Below, piece after piece: positions 34,293 through 43,055 of a stretch of DNA of 64,000 nt. The notes under the pieces were generated by a model. The model searched no databases, was not told the DNA's origin, and saw only the letters and a list, made by a program, of their open reading frames with translations. A program made the translations under genes and the position numbers. The DNA is from SIAQ01 sp964484265. Its GTDB lineage: Bacteria > Planctomycetota > Planctomycetia > Gemmatales > Gemmataceae. The first letter of the stretch is position 1. Each line of letters starts with the position of its first letter. The stretch covers positions 1-64,000 of the forward strand of contig CAZAFH010000010.1 in assembly GCA_964484265.1 (NCBI GenBank). Reading direction: 5' to 3'.

Positions 34293-34774
34293 GGCTTTCA
34301 GCCTTGCGATCTCGATTCGGCAGCGCGGTGGGTTTGTGGAGTTAACCTAAAGGCCCGCGTCACGCAAAGCAAGTGGAAATTGCGGTTTGCAAAAAGCAAA
34401 AACGCCGGCGGGAAGCTTTGGGCGACCCGCCAGCGTGGTTTTCTTCAATCTCGGTAGTTACAAATGCTTTGAATTTTGGATGAATCCTCAAGGTATTTAC
34501 CCCGAAGGGGTTACATATCATAGCCCAGGGTCGCTCGCACAGCGAGCGCACCCTGGGTTCGGCCGTAAGTTTGCAAGATCGACCCTGAAAGGGTCGCACA
34601 AGGCATATTCCTAGCTGTACAACCCTTTCAGGGTGGACATACCTTGGCTTCGCGCGACCCAGGGTGCGCTCACTTCGTGAGCGACCCTGGGCTATGATAT
34701 GTAACCCCTTCGGGGTAAAACCATTGCGAACCTCCACGCTGCCGTTCACAATTTGTAACTACTGAATCTTCGAT
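34293..34774. other. Intergenic region of 482 bp dominated by a large nested inverted repeat
   Basis: No gene is supported. The stretch contains the nested repeat at 34498-34717 and short flanks. It separates the start of the WD40 operon from the stop of the secreted hydrolase, both leftward, so promoter sequences for the operon must lie somewhere between 34293 and 34498; no clear hexamers were found. Confidence 0.7.
34498..34717. repeat. Nested 220-bp inverted-repeat element with covarying hairpins
   Basis: The 60-bp arms 34498-34557 and 34658-34717 are reverse complements at 56 of 60 positions. Each arm also contains its own hairpins: CCCC-GAA-GGGG, and CCCAGGGT ... ACCCTGGG enclosing GCTCGC ACA GCGAGC (left) or the equivalent GCTCAC GAA GTGAGC (right arm read in reverse complement). 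Two of the four differences are the paired bases of this inner stem, which stays paired in both copies. Inner arms at about 34580-34593 and 34621-34634 (ACCCTGAAAGGGT and its complement) form a second level. No coding capacity. Confidence 0.85.
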
Positions 34775-35644
34775 TTACTTGATCGCAGGGCCTTTCACCG
34801 GCGCGACAGCGACAGCGGGAGGAAGCTGATCGATGAAGAACAACGGCACGATGCAGCGTTTCATGTTGTGCTGGCGGGTCCACGAGTAATGCCCGCCGCT
34901 GCCGGCCAAATCCTCGTTCCACCGGTATTGGCGCAGATTGCGGTAGGCTTCGATCGTCTTTTTGTCGCTGGACGCCAACCGGAATCCGGTGCGGCCGGCG
35001 ACGTGGCCTTTCAGTCCGTCCGCCGTGCCGACTTCCTCGGTGGCGAATTCGAGAACGCCATCCTCGGAACTCCAGTAGTTGTCGATGCCAAGCCGCGACG
35101 TCTTCAATGCGGTCGTGAGGTCATAGCACGAGGAAACGGCGCTTGCCAAAAGGATGATGCGTTCGACGCTCTGGGGCGGCATCATCTCGGCGGCGGCCAA
35201 GACGATGCGCGTGCCCGCGCTATGACCGACGAGATAGATCTTCGCGTTCGGCGCATCCTTGCGAATCAGCGCGACTTCGCACGCGATCCGAGCTGCCGCG
35301 TTGAGCTGGGCGTCGTGATCGACGTAGTCTTTGCACAGCGAATCGTGGCGAGTCCAGCTCACAGGGCGAATCTTCAGCCCCAGGCAGTATTCGCTGTTGA
35401 GGTCCATCAACGTGTCGCTCGCCGCCGTGCCGCCCGCGACGCCGTTCACGACGATGACGAGGCGGTGACCGTCGAGATGTTTGTAGGATTGCTTCGGAAA
35501 GGTGAAGGTAATCCCTGGGCCAGCCTTGGGCATTCGCTTCGATTCCAGCGCTTTGCTGTCGGCAGGTTTGCCCTGCCCGAGCGCGGGGTCGTTCGCCGCC
35601 ACCGCCAGAGCGAGGGCGCAGATCGTGGCCAATAGAATTCGCAT
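34775..35644 (-). CDS. Secreted alpha/beta hydrolase, unknown substrate
   Basis: 289 aa from ATG 35644, with an excellent AGGAGAG site upstream; the open frame further upstream is non-coding. MRILLATICALALAVAANDPALG is a signal peptide. The nucleophile elbow is GHSAGTRIVLAAAEMM (about residues 122-137). HLDGHRLVIVVNGVAGG is the oxyanion region, and NDLAGSGGHYSWTRQ-like text near the C-terminus (SGGHYSW) supplies a candidate catalytic His. RIILLASAVSSCYDL follows the elbow. Four Cys could form disulfides in the periplasm. The family is not closely recognisable; lipase or esterase-like activity is an inference. Confidence 0.75.
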   Translation of the reverse strand: MRILLATICALALAVAANDPALGQGKPADSKALESKRMPKAGPGITFTFPKQSYKHLDGHRLVIVVNGVAGGTAASDTLMDLNSEYCLGLKIRPVSWTRHDSLCKDYVDHDAQLNAAARIACEVALIRKDAPNAKIYLVGHSAGTRIVLAAAEMMPPQSVERIILLASAVSSCYDLTTALKTSRLGIDNYWSSEDGVLEFATEEVGTADGLKGHVAGRTGFRLASSDKKTIEAYRNLRQYRWNEDLAGSGGHYSWTRQHNMKRCIVPLFFIDQLPPAVAVAPVKGPAIK

Positions 35645-35876
35645 GTTGTCTCTCCTCTGATGGATTGGATGCGGTCCGCCTGTTCCCGACGGGTGCATCG
35701 CGTCGTCGATTTCCGCCGACCGAACCGAGATCGCACGGTGAACACGACCGCGCGGATGCGCGTCTCGTGCTCCTCGTGAATTGTAACTTTTTCCAGGTTG
35801 GAAACTCACCAAGAACTTAAACAAAAAGAAGGGATTCGTCTGATATGCCTTCGCTGCAAATCGCATAATCGCCAGA

Positions 35877-36722
35877 TCAGGAACGATGGGCGGTCCATCC
35901 TTCCGTCGCCACCGTTTCGCCCAGAATCTTCCGCAAAGCCGTCCATGCGATTTCAACGACTTGCTTGGCGTTGGCTTGCCAGAGCAGAGGGTTCATTAGC
36001 TCGAGGGAAATGTATCCCGTGTAACCGATTCGCCGCAATTCGTTGACGATCGGCGCGAGTGGAATATCGCCGTCGCCTGGCAGAATGCGGTCTGCGTCGG
36101 TGGCCAACTCTCGCGCGATTCCAGACAGGTCAGAGATCTGCACGTGAGCCAGGCGTTCCGGCGTTAGCAAGGCGAAGTCGTCGAATTTGCTCGGGCCGGT
36201 ATGGTAGTGGAATGTGTCGAGATTGATCCCCACGTTGGGTTCGCCGCACTGAGATGCGAGGGCGATCGCCGTATCGAGGCTCGCGCAGAATGAATTCCTG
36301 GCACGAAACTCCAGGGCGAGCGTGACGTCGAAACCTGCCGCCCATTGTGCCGCCTGAGCAAGCGAGACGATCGCGCGGTCGAGGCTTGCCGCATCGACTT
36401 TCTCCGCGAAATCGGCAACGACCACAATCGTCCTGATGTCGAATTGCTGGCACAAATCGAGCCGTTTGCGAAAGTGATCGAAATGCGCTTTGCGAGCCTC
36501 CCCCTGCGACAACAGCAAGCCGCCCTGGTACGAAGCGGCAGCGAGCTGAACCTTGCGGTCGCCCAGCAGTCGCTTCGTCGCCGCGATCGATTCCGTTTCC
36601 AGGTGCTGTTCCAGCTTCGTCAGCCACACCTCGACGGCGTCGCAACCGGCATCGGCGCAATTGCCGATATCCTCGGCAAAGGTCCGCGGCATCGTCGTCG
36701 CTTGGGAAAGACATGGTTTCAT
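35877..36722 (-). CDS. Sugar phosphate isomerase/epimerase (AP-endonuclease-2 fold)
   Basis: 281 aa from ATG 36722. TIM-barrel motifs of the xylose-isomerase-like family: CDAVEVWLTKLEQHL near the N-terminus, TLALEFRARNSFCASL (metal Glu), GINLDTFHYH (Asp and His), LAHVQISDLSG (His and Asp) and GYISLELMNPLLW (second Glu). It would bind a divalent metal and act on a keto or aldo sugar or inositol derivative in the cytosol. No signal peptide. It lies between the secreted hydrolase and the FAH enzyme, all leftward, but gaps of over 90 bp make one operon uncertain. Confidence 0.85.
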   Translation of the reverse strand: MKPCLSQATTMPRTFAEDIGNCADAGCDAVEVWLTKLEQHLETESIAATKRLLGDRKVQLAAASYQGGLLLSQGEARKAHFDHFRKRLDLCQQFDIRTIVVVADFAEKVDAASLDRAIVSLAQAAQWAAGFDVTLALEFRARNSFCASLDTAIALASQCGEPNVGINLDTFHYHTGPSKFDDFALLTPERLAHVQISDLSGIARELATDADRILPGDGDIPLAPIVNELRRIGYTGYISLELMNPLLWQANAKQVVEIAWTALRKILGETVATEGWTAHRS

Positions 36723-36746
36723 GGAAAGCCAGTTGCTAGGTTGTTT

Positions 36747-36808
36747 AGCCGCGACGCGTCAGCGGAGCGCGTGGCAATCATCCCGCGCTCCGCTGGCGCG
36801 TCGCGGCT
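36747..36808. repeat. 25-bp inverted repeat AGCCGCGACGCG/CGCGTCGCGGCT
   Basis: Arms 36747-36771 and 36784-36808 are reverse complements with one mismatch around a 12-nt loop. The left end reads TTTAGCCGCGACGCG, linking it to the TTTAGCC-ended palindromes elsewhere. It lies between two leftward genes, 12 bp after the FAH stop. Confidence 0.8.
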
Positions 36809-36820
36809 ATGCGAGAATTC

Positions 36821-37624
36821 TCACGCTTCCTCGATCACCGGGTTCGTCAACGCTCCGATCTTCTCGATCTCGATGGTGACGGTATCGCCCGCTTTCAGGA
36901 AAACCTGCGGCTTGCGTGCGGCGCCGACACCGTGCGGCGTGCCCGTGAGGATGACCGTTCCTGGCAGAAGCGTGACGCTGCCGCTGAGGAATTCGATGAG
37001 CGTCGGCACGTCGAAGATCATGTCGTTGGTGTTCCAATCCTGCATGACCTCGCCGTTCAGGGTTGTCTTTATGGTCAGCGTGTTTGGATTTGGGATCTCG
37101 TCCGTCGTCACGATGCACGGTCCTAGCGGACAGAAGGTGTCGAACGATTTGCCCCGGCACCACTGACCGCCGCCCCATTCGAGCTGCCAATCACGGGCGC
37201 TGACGTCGTTGCCACAGGTGTAGCCCAGGACGTACTTCAGGGCGTCAGCCTTGGCGACGTTCTTGCAGGCCTTGCCGATGACGACGGCCAGTTCGCACTC
37301 GTAATCAACCTTGTCGCTCCGCAGCGCTCGCGGCAAGACGATCGGATCGCCCGGATTCTGCAACGCGGCGTTGTTCTTGATGAAAAGCACTGGATGCTTG
37401 GGGATCGGATTCTTGCCTTCTTCCGCATGCCGGCGATAGTTCAGGCCGATGCAGAGCAGGTTGCTCGGCAGGATGGGCGCCAGCATCTTGGCGGGCTGTA
37501 CTTTCACGCCGCTGTCTTTGTAAGCGCCGAAGAGATCCCCGTCGATGCGCGTGACGCTGCCGTCGGCGTGTTGAGCGCCGTGATGAGTCTGACCCGCCGC
37601 ATCGAGATAACGAACAATCCGCAT
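36821..37624 (-). CDS. Fumarylacetoacetate hydrolase (FAH) family protein
   Basis: 267 aa from ATG 37624 (MRIVRYLDAAGQTH), with GGAG eight bases upstream; a TTG two codons earlier is ignored. Family landmarks: ILCIGLNYRRHAEEG-type segment (LLCIGLNYRRHAEEG), LFIKNNAALQNPGDPIVLP, VDYECELAVVIGK with metal-binding glutamates, GYTCGNDVSARDWQ and ILTGTPHGVGAARKPQVFLKAGD. The metal-dependent fold cleaves or isomerises diketo acids, as in aromatic degradation, ureidoglycolate or oxaloacetate metabolism. The substrate is unresolved. Single cytosolic domain of normal length. Confidence 0.9.
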   Translation of the reverse strand: MRIVRYLDAAGQTHHGAQHADGSVTRIDGDLFGAYKDSGVKVQPAKMLAPILPSNLLCIGLNYRRHAEEGKNPIPKHPVLFIKNNAALQNPGDPIVLPRALRSDKVDYECELAVVIGKACKNVAKADALKYVLGYTCGNDVSARDWQLEWGGGQWCRGKSFDTFCPLGPCIVTTDEIPNPNTLTIKTTLNGEVMQDWNTNDMIFDVPTLIEFLSGSVTLLPGTVILTGTPHGVGAARKPQVFLKAGDTVTIEIEKIGALTNPVIEEA

Positions 37625-37888
37625 GTGCAAATCTCCAAGTTACAATGAGGCAGCAATCGCGACGCCGTTCGCTGCCGAGGGATGATTAAGCTCCAGTGCA
37701 GTAGATTGTATACGTCGAATGGACCGATTCGTCCGATCCACCTTGATAAACGAATTTCGCCGATCTCCGCTCTGGACAACAGGTGAGCCCCATGTTAAAA
37801 TCTCACTACTCTCCGGAACCGTGACTTTTTCATTCCTACCGTGATTGCACATTTTTCTATGCTCCTTTCAAAGAGGAGTGGGTTCTTC

Positions 37889-39802
37889 ATGAATACCGTT
37901 CGCACTTTGGTTGTTTTGATCGTGGCGGCAACGTCGTCGGCGTTGGCAAAAGCGCAAGAATCGCTGCTCGAACGCGATGTGCTGCCGATTTTGACGAAGA
38001 ATTGCCTCGGGTGCCACGGCGGTCTGCGCCAAAAGGGCGGGCTGGAGATGCGAACCATTCCCGCGATGCTCAAGGGCGGCAAGGCTGGCCCGGCCGTGAA
38101 GGTTGGCGACGCTCATGCCAGCGAAATGTGGAAACGCATCGCCAACGACGATATGCCGCCCGGCGAAAGAAAGCTGACCGCCGCCGAAAAGAACCACATC
38201 AAGCAATGGATCAACAACGGCCTGCCGACGGTCGCACAACGGCAGAAAAAAGACGATCCGCTGCTCAGCGCCAAGGATAAGCATTCGCCCAAACAGGTCG
38301 CCCAGGCGATCGATCAGCACGCGAACAACGGCCTGGCGTCGGCGAAACTCAAAGCCGTTCCGCTTTCCGATGACGCAGAGTTCCTGCGGCGAGTATACAT
38401 CGATATCACCGGCCGCGTGCCGACTGCCGAGCAGGCGCTGACGTTTCTGGACAGCAAAGACGCCGACAAACGTGCGAAACTGATCGACGATCTTCTCGCG
38501 ACGCCGCAGTTCGGCGAACAACTCGGCCGCACCTGGCGCGACTGGATCTGTCCGCCGGAGTTGCCTTCGGACGGCAACGGCGGCAGGCAACCGCACAAGG
38601 AAGCACAAGAGCTCGGCAGGTGGATGGGCCAGCGCTTCGCCGCCGGCGATTCGTGGGGGAAGATTACCCGCGACATTCTCACTGTCGATGGCGAGATCAA
38701 GAAACATCCGCAAGTCATCTTCTTCGGTCTCACCGGCGACGGCGGCAGGCTGACGCCCGATGGTTCAGGCCGTGCCGTGGCGTCGCTCTTCATGGGCGTG
38801 CAATTGCAATGTTCGCAATGCCACGACGACCCGTATCGCGACTGGGCACAGAAGGATCATTGGGCCCTCGCCGCTTTCTTTAGCAAGATCAACGGCGGGT
38901 TTACGAAAGTCTCGGAATCAACGGGCAAGAACGCCGCCATCACCATTCCCAAGTCGGCGTTCAAAAACACCGGCATGAACGTGCCCGCGGCATTCCCCGG
39001 CGGCAAGAAGTTCACGCCTCCCAACGACGGTCCGCTCCGCGTGCATCTCGTCGATTGGCTCACCGCCAGGGACAACCCGTTCTTCGCGCGGGCGTTCGCT
39101 AATCGCATGTGGTTCTATTTCTTCGCGCACGGCATCGTGGACCCCGTGGACGATTTCCGCGAACTCAATCCGCCGACGCACCCAGGCTTGATGAATCTGC
39201 TCGCCAACGAATTCGCCGCCTCCGATTTCGATGTCAAGCACCTCATCCGCTGCATCTGCAACTCCGACGCTTACCAGCGCACCACACGCGTTTCAAAAGA
39301 TATGGACGAGCAGACCGTCGCCGCGCTGACCTCGGCCTTTGGCCGTATGCCGATGCGAATCATGACTGCGGACCAGCTGTACGATTCCCTCAAGCTCGCC
39401 TACGGCGATCCTAAACTCGATCTGCGCGCCATCGATCCGAAGGACGGCAACACCAACGGAGAAAGCGCTCCCGTCGGCGACGCCTACCTCGAATTTCTGC
39501 GCCGGTTCGGAACCAACAAAGACGACACAACCGACTTCACGCATGGCATCCCGCAGATGCTGACGATGATCAACCACCCTCGTCTCTTGTCAGGAAGCAA
39601 GGCTCTGGATTCGTATCGCAAGGCGAACCCGAAAGCGACGCCGGACCAGACCGTCGAATGGCTGTACCTTTCGACGCTCTCGCGCCGACCAAACGCCGAG
39701 GAACGGGCCGATGCCCAGCGCTATCTGCAGCGCACGTCAGATGGTTTCATCGGTGTGCTTTGGGCGCTGGTGAATCGTAGTGAATATCTGTTGGTTCGGT
39801 AG
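37889..39802 (+). CDS. PSD1-type cytochrome c with DUF1549 and DUF1553
   Basis: 637 aa from ATG 37889, with AGAGGAG upstream; the open frame before it is leader. MNTVRTLVVLIVAATSSALAKA is a signal peptide. The heme site is C39-L-G-C-H43 (ILTKNCLGCHGGLRQKGGLEM), the planctomycete cytochrome C domain. DUF1549 covers about 150-350, with LRRVYIDITGRVPTAEQ and a second LQCSQCHDDPY. DUF1553 covers about 370-620, with RAFANRMWFYFFAHGIVDPVDDFRELNPPTHPGLM. These proteins pair almost always with a DUF1501 gene, as here, and are exported. Their biochemical task is not established; roles in polysaccharide breakdown have been suggested. Confidence 0.93.
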   Translation: MNTVRTLVVLIVAATSSALAKAQESLLERDVLPILTKNCLGCHGGLRQKGGLEMRTIPAMLKGGKAGPAVKVGDAHASEMWKRIANDDMPPGERKLTAAEKNHIKQWINNGLPTVAQRQKKDDPLLSAKDKHSPKQVAQAIDQHANNGLASAKLKAVPLSDDAEFLRRVYIDITGRVPTAEQALTFLDSKDADKRAKLIDDLLATPQFGEQLGRTWRDWICPPELPSDGNGGRQPHKEAQELGRWMGQRFAAGDSWGKITRDILTVDGEIKKHPQVIFFGLTGDGGRLTPDGSGRAVASLFMGVQLQCSQCHDDPYRDWAQKDHWALAAFFSKINGGFTKVSESTGKNAAITIPKSAFKNTGMNVPAAFPGGKKFTPPNDGPLRVHLVDWLTARDNPFFARAFANRMWFYFFAHGIVDPVDDFRELNPPTHPGLMNLLANEFAASDFDVKHLIRCICNSDAYQRTTRVSKDMDEQTVAALTSAFGRMPMRIMTADQLYDSLKLAYGDPKLDLRAIDPKDGNTNGESAPVGDAYLEFLRRFGTNKDDTTDFTHGIPQMLTMINHPRLLSGSKALDSYRKANPKATPDQTVEWLYLSTLSRRPNAEERADAQRYLQRTSDGFIGVLWALVNRSEYLLVR

Positions 39803-39813
39803 AAAAACTATCC

Positions 39814-39841
39814 GCGCTCGCCGCAGGCGAGCGGCTAAACA
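39814..39841. repeat. CGCTCGCC-GCA-GGCGAGCGGCTAAAC palindrome
   Basis: Same half-unit as at 23361-23388, differing only in the loop (GCA here, TGC there), the loop being itself inverted. It sits between the PSD1 and DUF1501 genes, inside an apparent operon. Confidence 0.75.
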
Positions 39842-39857
39842 ATAGCAAGGGGGAAAT

Positions 39858-41123
39858 ATGTCGAATCTAACGCGTCGCGATTATCTGAAGCTCTCCGCGG
39901 CGGGCGTCCTCTCGGGCGTCTCCGTGCCGTGGTTTGAATCACTCGCCCAGGCGGCGGCGGTGCGCAGGCCTCGCGGCAAGGCGTGCATCCTCCTCTGGAT
40001 GGACGGCGGGCCCAGCCAGCAGCACACCTTCGACCCGAAGCCGAACGGCGAATTCCGCCCGGCTCCGACTTCCGTTCCGGGCATCCACATCGTCGAGCAA
40101 TTGCCTCAACTCGCCCAGTGCATGAACGACATGGCGCTGCTCCGCTCGATGAAGACCGACATCAACGATCACTACGACGCCAAATATTTCCTCCACACCG
40201 GCTTCCGCCGCGTCACCGGGCTTGAACACCCGGCAATCGGCTGCATCGCCTCGCATCAGCTTGGCACGCAGAACGACGAAATGCCCGCCTTCGTCACGGT
40301 AGATGCGGGCTACGACCTCCGCATCGACGGCGGCCGGTTGTACCGCTCCGTGCCTGCGTATCTCGGTCCGCAGCACGCTCCGCTTGCAGTCAACGAGCCG
40401 AATCGCGGGCTGGAAAACCTGCGCCAGACCGGAACCGATTTCGATGCCCGCCTCGAAATGATCGCCGGCAGCGAACGCCGATTCGCCGAGGAATATCGCC
40501 TGCCGGCAGTTAGCGCTCGGCAGTCGGCTTTTGAACGAGCCGTTCGGCTCATGCGGTCGAGCCGAGCCCGCGCCTTCAATCTCGACACCGAGCCGGCTCG
40601 CATGCGCGACGAATACGGCCGGCATCGCTTCGGGCAATCCTGTTTGCTCGCCCGGCGGTTGGTCGAATCCGGCGTCAACTTCGTCGAGATCTTCCACCGC
40701 GGCTGGGACGACCACAGCGGCGCCGGCCGAAATATGATCCAGCGCGCTCCCTGGCTTGATCGCGCTATCGCAACGCTCATCCGTGATCTCAAACAGCGCG
40801 GCATGCTCGACGATACGCTCATCGTCTGGATGGGCGAGTTCGGCCGAACGCCTGGCGATGGCAACGGGCACTTCTCCAGCGCCTGGTCCACGATGTGGGC
40901 GGGCGGCGGCATTCGCACCGGCATCACCGTCGGCCGCACCAGCGAAGGGCCGCGCAACCCCGGCAGCAGCGTCATCGAACGCCCGATATCCGCGCCGGAT
41001 TTCGTCACCACGCTGTGCATGGCCCTGGGAATCGACACGCATCAAGAGTTCCACGCCGCCGGCGCCCGCCCGATGCCAATCGTCGATCCAACCGCTCGGC
41101 CAATCCAGGAGTTGTTGCGATGA
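39858..41123 (+). CDS. DUF1501 protein with Tat signal
   Basis: 421 aa from ATG 39858, with AAGGGGGAAA upstream. The N-terminus MSNLTRRDYLKLSAAGVLSGVSVPWFESLAQA is a twin-arginine signal, so the protein is folded and likely cofactor-loaded before export. The body has the sulfatase-like DUF1501 features: ACILLWMDGGPSQQHTFDPKP, HFSSAWSTMWAGGGIRTG and IVWMGEFGRTP. It follows the PSD1 gene and overlaps the LRR gene start (ATGA). Such PSD1/DUF1501 pairs occur in many copies per planctomycete genome. Confidence 0.93.
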   Translation: MSNLTRRDYLKLSAAGVLSGVSVPWFESLAQAAAVRRPRGKACILLWMDGGPSQQHTFDPKPNGEFRPAPTSVPGIHIVEQLPQLAQCMNDMALLRSMKTDINDHYDAKYFLHTGFRRVTGLEHPAIGCIASHQLGTQNDEMPAFVTVDAGYDLRIDGGRLYRSVPAYLGPQHAPLAVNEPNRGLENLRQTGTDFDARLEMIAGSERRFAEEYRLPAVSARQSAFERAVRLMRSSRARAFNLDTEPARMRDEYGRHRFGQSCLLARRLVESGVNFVEIFHRGWDDHSGAGRNMIQRAPWLDRAIATLIRDLKQRGMLDDTLIVWMGEFGRTPGDGNGHFSSAWSTMWAGGGIRTGITVGRTSEGPRNPGSSVIERPISAPDFVTTLCMALGIDTHQEFHAAGARPMPIVDPTARPIQELLR

Positions 41124-42145
41124 TCCGCACCGCCCTGGCACTTGCAGTGTGCCTATTTCTCGCGTCCAGTGCGAGCTTGCTTGCCCAATCCAAAAACGCG
41201 CCGCCGTACAAGCCCGCGGGGAATGCGGCGGACGCCATCAAGTGCATCGAGGAACTCGGCGGCTTCGTGCGCCGCGCTGCGATCAAAGACGATTCGCTCG
41301 AAGCCGACTTTCGCAACAGCACCGTTTCCGACGCCCACCTGCAGTATCTCCTTGCGCTCAAGAACGTGACGATCGTCCGCCTGCGCGAGACGCGCATCAC
41401 CGATGCTGGCCTGGTGCACCTGGGCAAAATCGCCACGCTTCGGCGGTTGCACCTGGAGAAGACAGCCATCACCGACGCCGGCGTCAAGTTTCTTGCGAGT
41501 CTGAAGGAATTGGAGCAACTCAATCTCTTTGCGACCAAAGTCAGCGATGCCGGCATCGATCACCTCAAAACGCTGCCGAAGCTCAAATCGCTGATCGTCA
41601 CCGAGACCAAGGTCACATCCGCCGGAATTGCGAAACTGAAAAGCGCCATCGCTGGCCTCGAAGTCGTGCCGGACCCGATGCTGGATCGCCAACGTGCCGA
41701 GTCGGCATGGAAGTCGGCCAAGGCAGCACTCGAAGACGCACAAATGAAACTCGTCATCGCAAAAAAGGAGGCCGAGGAATTCGCTCCGAAGGCGGCTCAA
41801 CTAAAAAAGGAAGCCGATCTGGCGAACAAGCAAACGGCACTCTTGAAAAAGAAAGCGGATGAATTCAAGAAGAAATACGAACAGGCCAGCAAACGCGCGA
41901 AAGACTTGAAAACGCCAGACGCAACCAAAGACGCCGCCGATCGGAAGCGCGAATTCGACGATGCCGAGACGGCGTATAAGTCGGCACAGATGCTCAGCAA
42001 GGAGGCGCAACAACGCTCGCAAAAAGCAGGCAACGCCAAACGAAACGCCGACGATGCGCAAAAGCTGGTCGAGACGTGCGTCATCCTCGAAGCGGATGCA
42101 CGCGCCCGAGTTCTTCATCTGCGGCAGAGCGATGTCTTCAAATAA
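41120..42145 (+). CDS. Secreted LRR protein with long coiled coil
   Basis: 341 aa from ATG 41120, overlapping the DUF1501 stop. MIRTALALAVCLFLASSASLLAQ is a signal peptide. Residues of about 60-180 hold leucine-rich repeats of the RI-like short type (VTIVRLRETRITDAGLVHLGKI, LRRLHLEKTAITDAGVKFLASL, LEQLNLFATKVSDAGIDHL). The remaining 160 residues are Lys/Ala/Glu-rich coiled coil (AALEDAQMKLVIAKKEAEE, KKEADLANKQTALLKKKAD, KKYEQASKRAKD). It probably recognises a protein or glycan next to the PSD1/DUF1501 pair. No enzymatic motif. Confidence 0.85.
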   Translation: MIRTALALAVCLFLASSASLLAQSKNAPPYKPAGNAADAIKCIEELGGFVRRAAIKDDSLEADFRNSTVSDAHLQYLLALKNVTIVRLRETRITDAGLVHLGKIATLRRLHLEKTAITDAGVKFLASLKELEQLNLFATKVSDAGIDHLKTLPKLKSLIVTETKVTSAGIAKLKSAIAGLEVVPDPMLDRQRAESAWKSAKAALEDAQMKLVIAKKEAEEFAPKAAQLKKEADLANKQTALLKKKADEFKKKYEQASKRAKDLKTPDATKDAADRKREFDDAETAYKSAQMLSKEAQQRSQKAGNAKRNADDAQKLVETCVILEADARARVLHLRQSDVFK

Positions 42146-42149
42146 CTCG

Positions 42150-42893
42150 CTATTTCGCAGCTCGAATCGCAAGCAGCGTGCCCGGCTTCCCCTGAGCGAC
42201 ATCGTACGATTCGAGCAATCGTGATACAGAACGCAGAGGGCCAGGAAAAATCGGATCGCACTGCCCGATGCGCGACAGATTCAAGCAATGCACGCTGGCA
42301 AAATCGCGTGCGTACTTCTTTACGCTTTGCGGCGTGTTGCAGCGATAATGGACCGGATAGTTCTCATGCCGGTCCACGCCGCGTTCTCCCATGAAAGTGT
42401 CCAGATAGATTTCCTTCATCCCGAGCCATTCGGACCATTTGGAAGCAGCACAAAACCAGTGCCGGGCATCCACGGTCAACGCCCAGAATACGCCGCCCGG
42501 TGCGAGTACCTCGTGGAGTTTGTCCCAGAACGGCTGTGGGTTCGGGATGTGTTCGAGCACCATGACCGCAAACGCGATGTTGATCGAGCCTGCAGGCAGC
42601 TTGGCGTCTTCCAAAAAGCACCTGCGCACGTCCTGAATGTACGGCCCCGGCGTCACCGAAGTGTCTGGTTCGATGCCGATGTAGCGATCCGCGGACCGCA
42701 CCAGCGACTCCTGCAACGGCACATCGGTGTCGAACCCCTTGCCGCAGCCGATGTCGAGGAACGTCAGCTTGCCGTCCATGCGTTGAGCATCCGCGAGGAT
42801 AAAGTCATGCAGAATCCGATCGCGGTAAACGCCGTCGCGATAACGCTGAACGGACGATCGGAAGCTAATCTCGGCAGTGCTCGTGACATTCAT
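42150..42893 (-). CDS. Class I SAM-dependent methyltransferase
   Basis: 247 aa from ATG 42893. The SAM motif I is LTFLDIGCGKGFDTD (about residues 43-57), followed by YIGIEPDTSV, then INIAFAVMVLEHIPNPQPFWDKLHEVLAPGGVFW, the standard motif II-III layout of Methyltransf_11/25. The C-terminal third (RHWFCAASKWSEWLGMKEIYLDTFMGERGVDRHENYP) is specific and resembles methyltransferases near glycan biosynthesis genes. It ends 5 bp from the LRR gene stop, convergent. Substrate unknown. Confidence 0.85.
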   Translation of the reverse strand: MNVTSTAEISFRSSVQRYRDGVYRDRILHDFILADAQRMDGKLTFLDIGCGKGFDTDVPLQESLVRSADRYIGIEPDTSVTPGPYIQDVRRCFLEDAKLPAGSINIAFAVMVLEHIPNPQPFWDKLHEVLAPGGVFWALTVDARHWFCAASKWSEWLGMKEIYLDTFMGERGVDRHENYPVHYRCNTPQSVKKYARDFASVHCLNLSRIGQCDPIFPGPLRSVSRLLESYDVAQGKPGTLLAIRAAK

Positions 42894-43055
42894 GCAGGTC
42901 TCCGTTATTTTAGCCGCCGCGCGCGTTACCTCGTGCGCATGGCGTAACGGAGGAAGTGTGGCATTTTATCGGAGACTATGCAAATCCGCGGCGTGGATTT
43001 TTCCGGGTTAGACACTTCGGGCGAAACGAACAGGCGAGCCACGAATTATCGCTAT

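Noticed and set aside
34498..34717. CRISPR array or tandem repeat
   Set aside because: There are two inverted arms, not direct repeats with unique spacers, and no cas genes are near.
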